From Actinomycetota bacterium (GTDB lineage: Bacteria > Actinomycetota > Actinomycetes > S36-B12 > UBA5976): a stretch of DNA of 11,763 nt. Below the pieces are notes generated by a model that saw nothing but the letters and a program-made list of their open reading frames with translations, made no database searches and was not told where the DNA came from. Position numbers and translations under genes: made by a program. This document shows, in pieces, positions 1 through 5,632 of this stretch (the first letter of the stretch is position 1; every line of letters starts with the position of its first letter). The stretch covers positions 1 through 11,763 of the forward strand of contig CANBWF010000036.1 in assembly GCA_947373075.1 (NCBI GenBank), given 5' to 3'.

Positions 1-15
1 GGCGTTGATAGGCAT
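1..15 (-). CDS. 5' end of an unidentified gene (partial, runs off the left edge)
   Basis: On the minus strand an ATG at 15-13 opens a frame reading MPINA before the window ends. It is supported only by its upstream sequence: a TAGGCT hexamer at 28-23 lies exactly 7 nt before the ATG, the same arrangement seen before several other genes in this window, and an AAGGG at 22-18 sits too close to be an ordinary ribosome binding site. Nothing can be said about the product. The gene would be divergent from tRNA-Lys. Confidence 0.35.
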
Positions 16-22
16 AGCCCTT

Positions 23-28
23 AGCCTA
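23..28 (-). promoter_or_regulatory. -10 hexamer TAGGCT for a leaderless left-edge gene
   Basis: TAGGCT reads 28 to 23 on the minus strand, followed by 7 nt and ATG. This spacing puts the expected transcription start at or next to the A of the start codon. The hexamer fits the actinobacterial TANNNT -10 consensus. At a 17-nt spacer the upstream hexamer is GTGAAT, a poor -35. Confidence 0.4.
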
Positions 29-61
29 CCGAATCCAAAGAAATGATTCACCTGCCCTCAA

Positions 62-91
62 TTCACTTGCGGGGCATTTTGCTGATAACCT
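62..91 (+). promoter_or_regulatory. putative promoter of tRNA-Lys
   Basis: TTCACT (62-67) and TAACCT (86-91) are separated by 18 nt and resemble -35 and TANNNT -10 elements. The predicted start is around 98, just before the mature 5' end of the tRNA at 101. The match is moderate and was judged by eye. Confidence 0.35.
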
Positions 92-100
92 TGGTTTCGC

Positions 101-173
101 GCGCCGCTAGCTCAATCGGCAGAGCAACTGACTCTTAATCAGTGGGTTCGGGGTTCAAGTCCCTGGCGGCGCA
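101..173 (+). tRNA. tRNA-Lys (anticodon CTT)
   Basis: A complete cloverleaf is visible. The 7-bp acceptor stem pairs GCGCCGC (101-107) with GCGGCGC (166-172), and the discriminator base is A173. The anticodon stem ACTGA/TCAGT encloses the loop CTCTTAA with anticodon CTT, which reads AAG. The T arm is CGGGG-TTCAAGT-CCCTG. The bases after the discriminator are CTC, so the CCA end is not encoded and must be added after transcription, unlike the tRNA-Leu in this window. Confidence 0.97.
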
Positions 174-222
174 CTCTTGGGTTTAACCCAGCCGGTGATA
201 ATTTCTAAACCGTTGCTGCTAT

Positions 223-1398
223 CTAATCTTCAACAATCTCAAATTCATCTATTACCGACTGTGCGCTGGCACTAGAAATCTCCCGAACAACTTGGGTAAT
301 CTCAACTGCATCTTCCGGAGTTGGCCCTTGCACATCTAGGCTGCGAATCTTTTTGGCAGTGCGGATTGCAGTGTTCTGCGCAGTACCAATTAGATCGTCG
401 TACGAAGTAATCGTGGATTTCAATGCGCGACCAAGTTTGTTAATTTTTTCGTAGAGTTTGGTGATGTCATCCAAAAACTTTTCAGCAAGCGTGTGGATTT
501 CGGAAGCATTCTGAGCTACCTTCTCGCGACTAAACAAATAGCCAACTGTACGAAGCAACGCCATCATGTTGGTCGGTGTTGCAACGGTCACTCGTTGACT
601 AAATGCGTAATCAAGCAGTGTGTCATCGATACGAAGTGCATCAGCCAAAATTGATTCAATTGGCGCGAAGAGGATGACAAAATCTGGCGAAGATCCCTGC
701 TGGGCATAACCACGCTCAGCTAATTTCTTGATGTGGTCCTTCAGAGCCTTTGCGTGCTCCTTAAGTAACAGATCGCGCTGCGTCTCGTCTTCGATGGCAT
801 AAGCCTGATAGAAGTTTTCAAATGGGAATTTTGAGTCAATGTAAAGCACGCTCGCGCCAGGCATTGCAATAGTCACATCTGGTCGACCAGTGCCCTCACC
901 TGTTGTGGACTTTTGCACTGTGTAATGCTGGCCTTCGATCAAACCGGCATTTTCGAGTAATTTCTCTAGCTGGGCTTCGCCGAACTTGCCCCGAGACTGT
1001 GAACTATTGAGTACTCGGGCAATCGTGGATGTTTGGGTGACTAGCGCGCTGTTGTTTTCATTCATGGTTCGAATCTGCGTGCGCAAACCTTCTTCGGCTT
1101 CAGAGCGACGGCGATCAGCCTCAGTCGCTGAATTTGTGATTGCGAGCACTCCAGCTTTTAATGCCGAAAGTTCGGTTTGTAATGCAATTGTTGCTTCAGT
1201 TTTATTCCGCTCTTGATCTAACTGAGCCGAGAACTGCTGCGCCTGGGCTTGGGCAATGGCGAGTTCAGTTTGAACTGCGCTCAGTTGTCCATTGTCGGCC
1301 GAACCAGTTGCTTTTCGGCCACGTCCAATTACGAAACCGAGTCCAACACCAACAAAAAGGGCTAAAAACACATAAATAAAGGCGGAAGAATTTGTCAT
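223..1398 (-). CDS. rmuC: RmuC-family DNA recombination protein
   Basis: The 391-residue product has a membrane anchor (about residues 6-25), a long Ala/Gln/Glu-rich coiled coil (about 35-115) and an RmuC domain (about 135-350). Recognisable pieces are RGKFGEAQLEKLL (136-148), GRPDVTIAMPG (171-181) and YIDSKFPFENF (186-196); the PD-x13-DSK arrangement resembles a PD-(D/E)XK nuclease core. RmuC proteins are implicated in limiting DNA inversions or rearrangements, but their biochemical role is poorly defined. I chose ATG at 1398 because the anchor follows at once and AGGGG lies just upstream, although unusually close. A GTG at 1437 in the same frame would add 13 residues of non-family sequence encoded across an inverted repeat. 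The gene is divergent from the nuclease gene and converges on tRNA-Lys. Confidence 0.9.
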   Translation of the reverse strand: MTNSSAFIYVFLALFVGVGLGFVIGRGRKATGSADNGQLSAVQTELAIAQAQAQQFSAQLDQERNKTEATIALQTELSALKAGVLAITNSATEADRRRSEAEEGLRTQIRTMNENNSALVTQTSTIARVLNSSQSRGKFGEAQLEKLLENAGLIEGQHYTVQKSTTGEGTGRPDVTIAMPGASVLYIDSKFPFENFYQAYAIEDETQRDLLLKEHAKALKDHIKKLAERGYAQQGSSPDFVILFAPIESILADALRIDDTLLDYAFSQRVTVATPTNMMALLRTVGYLFSREKVAQNASEIHTLAEKFLDDITKLYEKINKLGRALKSTITSYDDLIGTAQNTAIRTAKKIRSLDVQGPTPEDAVEITQVVREISSASAQSVIDEFEIVED

Positions 1399-1420
1399 GC
1401 CCCTATGTTGGCAGATAAGT

Positions 1421-1437
1421 GTGACAAAACCTGTCAC
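1421..1437. promoter_or_regulatory. perfect inverted repeat GTGACA-N5-TGTCAC (putative operator)
   Basis: GTGACA (1421-1426) and TGTCAC (1432-1437) are exact reverse complements around AAACC. The site lies in the 114-bp region between the divergent rmuC and nuclease starts, 22 bp upstream of the rmuC ATG and 13 bp before the TTGACG of the nuclease promoter motif. Size and position suit a dimeric regulator's operator. I cannot name the regulator. Confidence 0.4.
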
Positions 1438-1448
1438 TGTTGCCCCAT

Positions 1449-1485
1449 TTTTGACGTAGTGGGTAGATAGCCTGTTCTTAAGTAA
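1449..1485 (+). promoter_or_regulatory. putative promoter of the nuclease gene; motif shared with the thymidine kinase gene
   Basis: TTTTGACG (1449-1456), a 17-nt spacer and GTTCTTAAGTAA (1474-1485) match the region before the thymidine kinase gene with the same spacing: TTTTGACG, 17 nt, GTTCTACACTAA. The motif ends 27 bp before the start codon. TTGACG is a good -35, but no clean TANNNT lies at the standard distance, so the -10 may be TTCTTA (18-nt spacer) or TTAAGT (21-nt spacer). Confidence 0.4.
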
Positions 1486-1512
1486 TGAGCGTGTGAAAGT
1501 GATGAGGATTTA

Positions 1513-2382
1513 ATGCGAGTTCGGTTTGCCATCTGTGCAACAGTTGCTATTGCAATTATGGGTTTTGGAATGGTGCAAACATCCAATGCAACCACGACAA
1601 CAAGTGCCTCTTTTTTGTTAAGCAAACTAAAAGTTTCTGGCGAACATTCAAATGGATACAACCGCGACCTCTTCAAACTCTGGGTAGATGTTGATCATGA
1701 TGGATGCAACACTCGCGAAGAAGTCCTATTGGCCGAAGCCACTAAGCAACCATCTGCAAACTCAAACTGCACAATTTCTGGTGGAAGCTGGAAGTCTGTC
1801 TACGACAACATCACATTCACCAGTGCTCGCTCACTCGACATCGATCACATGGTTCCGCTCTCGGAGGCGTGGCAGTCTGGCGCTTATCGTTGGGATGCAG
1901 ATACTCGAGAGCGTTACGCAAACGATCTTGGTTATTCACGGTCACTGATTGCAGTTTCTGCCACTACAAACCGAGCTAAGGGCGATAAAGATCCATATTT
2001 GTGGATGCCACCGAGCCATAGCTATTGGTGTCAGTATGTTGGCGACTGGATTGCGATTAAATACCGGTGGGGTTTAACAATCGACTCGGCTGAGAAACGC
2101 GACTTGCTGACAAAAGTTAAGTCGTGTGGCGCTCGCACACACACCATCAAGCCTGCCCTTGCTGTGCGCCACTTCAGTTCAAACACTGATACCAGCGGAT
2201 CCGGTGCAACTGGTGGAGATTCTTCAGGAAACAGTGGCACTGGTTCGAATTCCAAAACGGATCCGCGCTACAGCTCATGCAAGCAAGCAAAAGCAGCTGG
2301 TTACGGTCCGTACTATCGTGGCCGCGATTCTGAATATTCCTGGTACCGCGATGGCGATGGCGATGGCATCGCTTGCGAGTAA
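1513..2382 (+). CDS. secreted HNH-type nuclease with C-terminal Excalibur domain
   Basis: The 289-residue protein begins with a Sec signal peptide (MRVRFAICATVAIAIMGFG, cleavage probably after about SNA, residue 26). The catalytic domain (about 45-210) resembles the GmrSD C-terminal/DUF1524 group of HNH nucleases: DIDHMVPLSEAW (109-120) supplies the D-H pair, and SATTNRAKGDKDP (149-161) supplies the Asn and Lys/Asp of the metal-binding fold. Cysteines at 65, 86, 173 and 205 may form disulfides, as expected outside the cell. A Gly/Ser/Thr linker (about 222-249) leads to an Excalibur domain (250-289) ending in a calcium-loop-like DGDGDGIACE. The likely role is extracellular or wall-associated DNA cleavage; specificity is unknown. 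GAGGA at 1504-1508 supports the ATG. The stop codon directly abuts that of the convergent lipoprotein gene. Confidence 0.88.
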   Translation: MRVRFAICATVAIAIMGFGMVQTSNATTTTSASFLLSKLKVSGEHSNGYNRDLFKLWVDVDHDGCNTREEVLLAEATKQPSANSNCTISGGSWKSVYDNITFTSARSLDIDHMVPLSEAWQSGAYRWDADTRERYANDLGYSRSLIAVSATTNRAKGDKDPYLWMPPSHSYWCQYVGDWIAIKYRWGLTIDSAEKRDLLTKVKSCGARTHTIKPALAVRHFSSNTDTSGSGATGGDSSGNSGTGSNSKTDPRYSSCKQAKAAGYGPYYRGRDSEYSWYRDGDGDGIACE

Positions 2383-3318
2383 CTAGCGGATTACAAACTC
2401 TTTAGTATCTTCTTGAGTTACGGATCCATCTTTCGCAGAAATATCCTGCGCAGCAAACATATAGTGACCCTCTCTAAGCATGCCTAGATTTACACTCCAC
2501 CCTCCCCTGACCGGACAAGCACCAGAAGCCAACACATGCTTCTCGCGAATCAATTCACCATTGCGGAAAAGTTGCCAATGCACTCCAGCTTCGAAGGTGC
2601 AGGCGGTTCCGCGCATTATTACTGGGCTAGTCATAACCGCAGCTACTTGATCAACCCACACAGGGGCAAGTACTTCGTAATGCAGCTCGCGAGAAAAAAT
2701 CTGTCGGGCATCAACATGTCCAGCAAAGCTTTCGAACGATTTACCGCTAGATGTAAAAGTCACAGATGTTGTACTGGGATGGTTTGCAGTCAGAGTCCAC
2801 ACCAGTTGATCTATGGCACGCATTTCTGCTTCGGCACCGACCTTGAGTGGGACAACAGCGATATCAACCACCGCTCTACTGCCCGAGTAACGCACATAAT
2901 TGATAACTGAGCCGTTGCCCCAAAGGTTGTAATAATCCATATCAAATGGGTGATTCTTCTTCCTTACCAAGGCTTGCAACGAATACAAACCCATGTCGTC
3001 AGTAGACATTACTGAACGAAACTCTCGATATAGGCGAAGTCCATTATTAGTCTTGCCCACGTAATACAAGGCCAAAGTCATTTTTGCTAACGATGGTGAT
3101 GCGCTTGGCTTGATTGTCGGGCTAACGGTTGGCTCAATGGTGGGGCTGGCAGACGTTGAAGCAGAATTGCTCGGCCAACCACTTGGGCTGGGTGCTGGTG
3201 ACAGTGTTGGCGTAACGCTGGCATTCGGATTCGGCGCCACCGCAACATGGCAACTAACCAAAATGGCAGGCAAGGCCAAGAGCACAACTAATTTTGTAAA
3301 GCGACCCGTCCGTTTCAT
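2383..3318 (-). CDS. GerMN-Gmad2 domain lipoprotein
   Basis: The 311-residue protein has a basic n-region, a hydrophobic stretch (about 9-19) and the lipobox LVSC with Cys23, so it should be a lipid-anchored surface protein. A Ser/Pro/Thr-rich linker (about 29-78, with SPT/SASP-like repeats) follows. A GerMN-like domain (about 80-200) opens with LALYYVGKTNNGLRLYREFR (82-101), the hallmark of that family. A Gmad2 Ig-like domain (about 215-311) contains TSPVIMRGTACTFEAGVHW (230-248) and ends DTKEFVIR. These domains were named from spore germination proteins but are common in non-sporulating actinobacteria, where their role is not established; envelope binding is a reasonable inference. It is transcribed divergently from the thymidine kinase gene. 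The domain calls come from remembered motifs, not a search. Confidence 0.82.
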   Translation of the reverse strand: MKRTGRFTKLVVLLALPAILVSCHVAVAPNPNASVTPTLSPAPSPSGWPSNSASTSASPTIEPTVSPTIKPSASPSLAKMTLALYYVGKTNNGLRLYREFRSVMSTDDMGLYSLQALVRKKNHPFDMDYYNLWGNGSVINYVRYSGSRAVVDIAVVPLKVGAEAEMRAIDQLVWTLTANHPSTTSVTFTSSGKSFESFAGHVDARQIFSRELHYEVLAPVWVDQVAAVMTSPVIMRGTACTFEAGVHWQLFRNGELIREKHVLASGACPVRGGWSVNLGMLREGHYMFAAQDISAKDGSVTQEDTKEFVIR

Positions 3319-3319
3319 A

Positions 3320-3356
3320 TTTTGACGCTAACTAGCACCTCGAAGTTCTACACTAA
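3320..3356 (+). promoter_or_regulatory. putative promoter of the thymidine kinase gene; motif shared with the nuclease gene
   Basis: TTTTGACG (3320-3327), 17 nt, then GTTCTACACTAA (3345-3356). Both halves and the spacing match the nuclease promoter motif, while the spacers themselves are unrelated. The motif ends 26 bp before the ATG, against 27 bp for the nuclease. The -10 could be TTCTAC (18-nt spacer) or TACACT (21-nt spacer), the latter fitting TANNNT. Confidence 0.45.
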
Positions 3357-3382
3357 ATTCAATAAGTTAAGAGGGGTAGCAC

Positions 3383-3997
3383 ATGTCCGAGCTCGTATTT
3401 TTTACCGGCACTATGGACTGCGGTAAATCAACACTTGCAGCTCAGGTGAATCACACCCATAAGTCCGCTGGACGTAGTGGCCTGGTCTTCACTCGCAACG
3501 ATCGCGCTGGAAGCGGTATTCTTTCAAGTCGTTTAGGACTGGAAGTTCAAGCAATTGAAGTCACGAATGAAACAAATTTCTTTGATCTGTGTTTGGAGCA
3601 ACTGCAAACAGATGAAGGACTGGACTACCTAGTTTGTGACGAGACGCAGTTTTACACTCGCGAGCACATAAACCAACTTGCACATGTTGTTGACGATTTA
3701 GACATTGATGTTTTTGCGTTTGGAATTGCAAGTGACTTTCGAACCGACTTATTCCCTGGCTCGTCCAGACTTTTTGAATTAGCAGATCGTATTCAGATTC
3801 TGCAGGTGGAAGCGCTTTGTTGGTGCGGGCGTAAAGCAACCCACAATGCGCGAACGGTCAATGGACGGATGATTACCGAAGGCGATCAGGTACTACCTGG
3901 CGATACCGGTGAAAACCCAGCTGAAGTTATTGGTTACGAGGTTTTGTGTCGACGCCATCATATGGCGGGGATGACGATCAATCATCCAGAGAATTAA
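3383..3997 (+). CDS. tdk: thymidine kinase (type II, TK1-like)
   Basis: This cytoplasmic enzyme phosphorylates thymidine to dTMP with ATP in pyrimidine salvage. At 204 residues it has the usual length. The P-loop is GTMDCGKST (9-17). DETQFY (86-91) holds the catalytic glutamate E87 and the Walker B region. FAFGIASDFRTDLFPGS (111-127) is the typical following segment. The zinc site is CWC (146-148) with C189 and a histidine at 192/193. The lasso and thymidine-binding segment is RKATHNARTV to YEVLCRRHH (150-193). GAGGGG at 3371-3376 lies 6 nt before the ATG. Its promoter-like region matches that of the secreted nuclease. The stop overlaps the stop codon of the convergent DUF3618 gene by 4 bp. 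Identification is firm. Confidence 0.97.
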   Translation: MSELVFFTGTMDCGKSTLAAQVNHTHKSAGRSGLVFTRNDRAGSGILSSRLGLEVQAIEVTNETNFFDLCLEQLQTDEGLDYLVCDETQFYTREHINQLAHVVDDLDIDVFAFGIASDFRTDLFPGSSRLFELADRIQILQVEALCWCGRKATHNARTVNGRMITEGDQVLPGDTGENPAEVIGYEVLCRRHHMAGMTINHPEN

Positions 3998-4248
3998 TCG
4001 TCAGTCTTTTTGCTTCGAGACTTCAGGGCAATGCCAAAGAAGGCCAAAACGCCAGCGCTAACAGCGGCAATGCGCTCGGCGCGAGGTTGACCTTCTTCGT
4101 CTACAAAGAAACTAGTTACTTTTTCTAGCCCACGATTTGCTACGTTGCTAGGGCGAACATATTCCTGCAAATCATCTACTGATTTGGTCAAGCGCTCGCG
4201 GGTTTCCTGCAATTCACGCGCAATGTCGTCAGATGAATTTTCGGCCAT
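3994..4248 (-). CDS. DUF3618-family small membrane protein
   Basis: The 84-residue protein starts with an acidic amphipathic helix, SDDIARELQETRERLTKSVD (6-25), typical of DUF3618 (D/E-x-I-x-x-E-I-x-x-T-R-x-x-L-x-x-T-V/S-D-x-L). After a short linker with EEGQPRAERIA (51-61), a single membrane helix (about 60-76) leads to a basic tail, KSRSKKTDD. The function is unknown; members are usually small single-pass proteins of actinobacteria. TAGGCT at 4260-4255 lies 6 nt before the ATG and no convincing ribosome binding site is seen, so the mRNA may be leaderless. The gene is divergent from the nickel permease gene. Confidence 0.85.
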   Translation of the reverse strand: MAENSSDDIARELQETRERLTKSVDDLQEYVRPSNVANRGLEKVTSFFVDEEGQPRAERIAAVSAGVLAFFGIALKSRSKKTDD

Positions 4249-4254
4249 GAGTTA

Positions 4255-4260
4255 AGCCTA
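4255..4260 (-). promoter_or_regulatory. -10 hexamer TAGGCT of the DUF3618 gene, probably leaderless
   Basis: TAGGCT (4260 to 4255) is followed by TAACTC and the ATG. The 6-nt distance would place the transcription start within 1-2 nt of the start codon. No clear -35 was found at 16-18 nt. Confidence 0.45.
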
Positions 4261-4315
4261 CCGATGCCTAGCACTCAAATATCCCCGATAAAGTGCAGTA
4301 TTTTCGATTCTGCCT

Positions 4316-4321
4316 TAAAAT
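4316..4321 (+). promoter_or_regulatory. putative -10 (TAAAAT) of the nickel/cobalt permease gene
   Basis: TAAAAT fits TANNNT and would place the transcription start near 4328, inside the Nur-like operator. No recognisable -35 is present at the normal distance. Confidence 0.35.
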
Positions 4322-4326
4322 TGTAA

Positions 4327-4343
4327 TTGCAAAGAGTTCGCAA
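4327..4343 (+). promoter_or_regulatory. Nur-box-like operator TTGCAA-N5-TCGCAA
   Basis: TTGCAA (4327-4332), AGAGT (4333-4337) and TCGCAA (4338-4343) match the published Streptomyces coelicolor Nur consensus, tTGCaa-N5-ttGCAA, at every strongly conserved position with one substitution in a weak one. Nur is a nickel-sensing Fur-family repressor of nickel uptake. The site begins 29 bp before the start codon and ends just before the ribosome binding site AAGGA (4345-4349), a position where a bound repressor would block transcription. The regulator gene is not in the window. Confidence 0.65.
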
Positions 4344-4355
4344 TAAGGACAGAAA

Positions 4356-5552
4356 ATGGCTTTAACAATGAACAACGAAGAAACCGCAGGACGCACTAGA
4401 TTGCGCGACCGGTTAACCCGCGACGAGTGGCGCCGAATGGCGTTGATGTTTGGCATCATTGCGTTCCTACACATCGCTGGCATAGCCCTGATGTTCGCTG
4501 CGACTCTCGGGCATTACCAACTAAGTGATGGAACTATGTTCGGTTGGGGCACCGCTGTTCTGGCCTACACGCTTGGTATGCGCCATGCATTTGATGCTGA
4601 TCACATTTCAGCAATCGATAACACCACACGTAAATTGATGAGTGAAGGTCAACGTCCGCTTGCAGTTGGTTTCTTCTTCTCGCTCGGCCATTCATCTGTT
4701 GTCGCTGTCTTGGCACTGCTCCTTAATTTTGGATTGAAGTCACTAGGTGGCCAGCTCAAAGACGATAGCTCGTCGTTACATCACTACACAGGTCTTGTGG
4801 GCACAACTATCAGTGGCATTTTCCTTCTGCTTATCGCAGCACTAAACCTCGTAGTAATGATTTCCATCGTCAAAGTTTTTATCGCTATGCGTCGCGGCGA
4901 ATACAACGAAGATGAATTAGAAAAACATCTCGATTCCCGCGGCTTCCTAATGCGCTTCTTCGGCCCGATCGCTCGTCGTATCGACAAGAGTTGGAAAATG
5001 TATCCGCTTGGAATTCTCTTTGGCTTGGGCTTCGATACAGCAACCGAAATCGGTCTATTAGTACTTGCAGGTTCTTCTGTAGTTGCGGGTTTGCCTTGGT
5101 GGGCAATCATCAGTCTTCCCTGCTTTTTTGCAGGTGGTATGAGCTTGCTCGACACCATCGACGGATCTTTCATGAACTTCGCCTACGGCTGGGCTTTCTC
5201 TAAACCAGTTCGTAAGGTTTACTACAACATCATCATCACTGGGTTATCTGTTGGTGTTGCGCTTTTCATCGGTGGAATGGAAGTTGCACAGGTCATTTCG
5301 GGTCAGTTGAACCTCTCGGGCGGATTCTGGGATTACGCAAACCAATTCAATCTAAACCAAGCTGGCTACATTATCGTCGCGGCATTCGCGGTTGTTTGGT
5401 TAATCGCAATCGCAATATGGCGTTACGGTCGCATTGAAGATCGTTGGCATAAGAAGGCACACGCAGCACAACGTGCTCGCGGCGAACAGACCGACCACGT
5501 TGCTGCAGGTATCGAACTAGGGCCAATTGGAAAACCGTTCACGATTGACTAG
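4356..5552 (+). CDS. nickel/cobalt permease, NiCoT (HoxN/NixA) family
   Basis: The 398-residue inner-membrane secondary transporter takes up Ni2+ and/or Co2+. Its signature RHAFDADHISAIDNTTR (76-92) contains the family metal-binding H77-A-F-D80-A-D-H83 motif. Further conserved blocks are FFFSLGHSSVV (106-116), LGFDTATEIGLL (224-235) and SLLDTIDGSFM (263-273). About eight hydrophobic helices are visible, with a large hydrophilic loop around 180-214. The N-terminus carries a basic amphipathic stretch (12-27). AAGGA at 4345-4349, 6 nt before the ATG, supports this start over the internal ATG at codon 5. The Nur-like operator favours nickel as the substrate, but sequence alone does not separate nickel from cobalt. 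No nickel enzyme is encoded nearby. Confidence 0.93.
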   Translation: MALTMNNEETAGRTRLRDRLTRDEWRRMALMFGIIAFLHIAGIALMFAATLGHYQLSDGTMFGWGTAVLAYTLGMRHAFDADHISAIDNTTRKLMSEGQRPLAVGFFFSLGHSSVVAVLALLLNFGLKSLGGQLKDDSSSLHHYTGLVGTTISGIFLLLIAALNLVVMISIVKVFIAMRRGEYNEDELEKHLDSRGFLMRFFGPIARRIDKSWKMYPLGILFGLGFDTATEIGLLVLAGSSVVAGLPWWAIISLPCFFAGGMSLLDTIDGSFMNFAYGWAFSKPVRKVYYNIIITGLSVGVALFIGGMEVAQVISGQLNLSGGFWDYANQFNLNQAGYIIVAAFAVVWLIAIAIWRYGRIEDRWHKKAHAAQRARGEQTDHVAAGIELGPIGKPFTID

Positions 5553-5596
5553 TGCTGCTGCCCTTTAACGCCACCCCTTGAGTAGTGTTCAACTGA

Positions 5597-5625
5597 GGGA
5601 CATCAAGGCAAGCGATGCGTAGGCT
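5597..5625 (+). promoter_or_regulatory. putative promoter of the MFS gene, leaderless arrangement
   Basis: GGGACA (5597-5602) and TAGGCT (5620-5625) have a 17-nt spacer, and TAGGCT is followed by 7 nt and the ATG. This is the most complete example of the TAGGCT arrangement in the window. There is no good ribosome binding site, since the only AGG lies within the hexamer. Confidence 0.5.
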
Positions 5626-5632
5626 TTAATTT

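Noticed and set aside
178..190. Palindrome TGGGTTTAACCCA after tRNA-Lys as an intrinsic terminator
   Set aside because: The stem is only 4-6 bp, the centre is too tight for a stable loop and no run of T follows on either strand.
2536..2910. Open frame of 124 codons on the plus strand
   Set aside because: It lies wholly antisense to the lipoprotein gene, has no ribosome binding site of note and shows no recognisable domain.
3994..4248. Plus-strand frame at 3946-4128 as a separate small gene after tdk
   Set aside because: It overlaps the tdk 3' end and is antisense to the DUF3618 gene, with no start signals or recognisable content.
4784..5173. Open frame of 129 codons on the minus strand
   Set aside because: It is antisense to the conserved core of the nickel/cobalt permease and its composition is that of a shadow frame.
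5576..5600. Imperfect CCCTTGA...TCAACTGAGGG pairing after the permease gene as a terminator
   Set aside because: Pairing needs a bulge, the stem is weak and no T tract follows; it also overlaps the MFS promoter.
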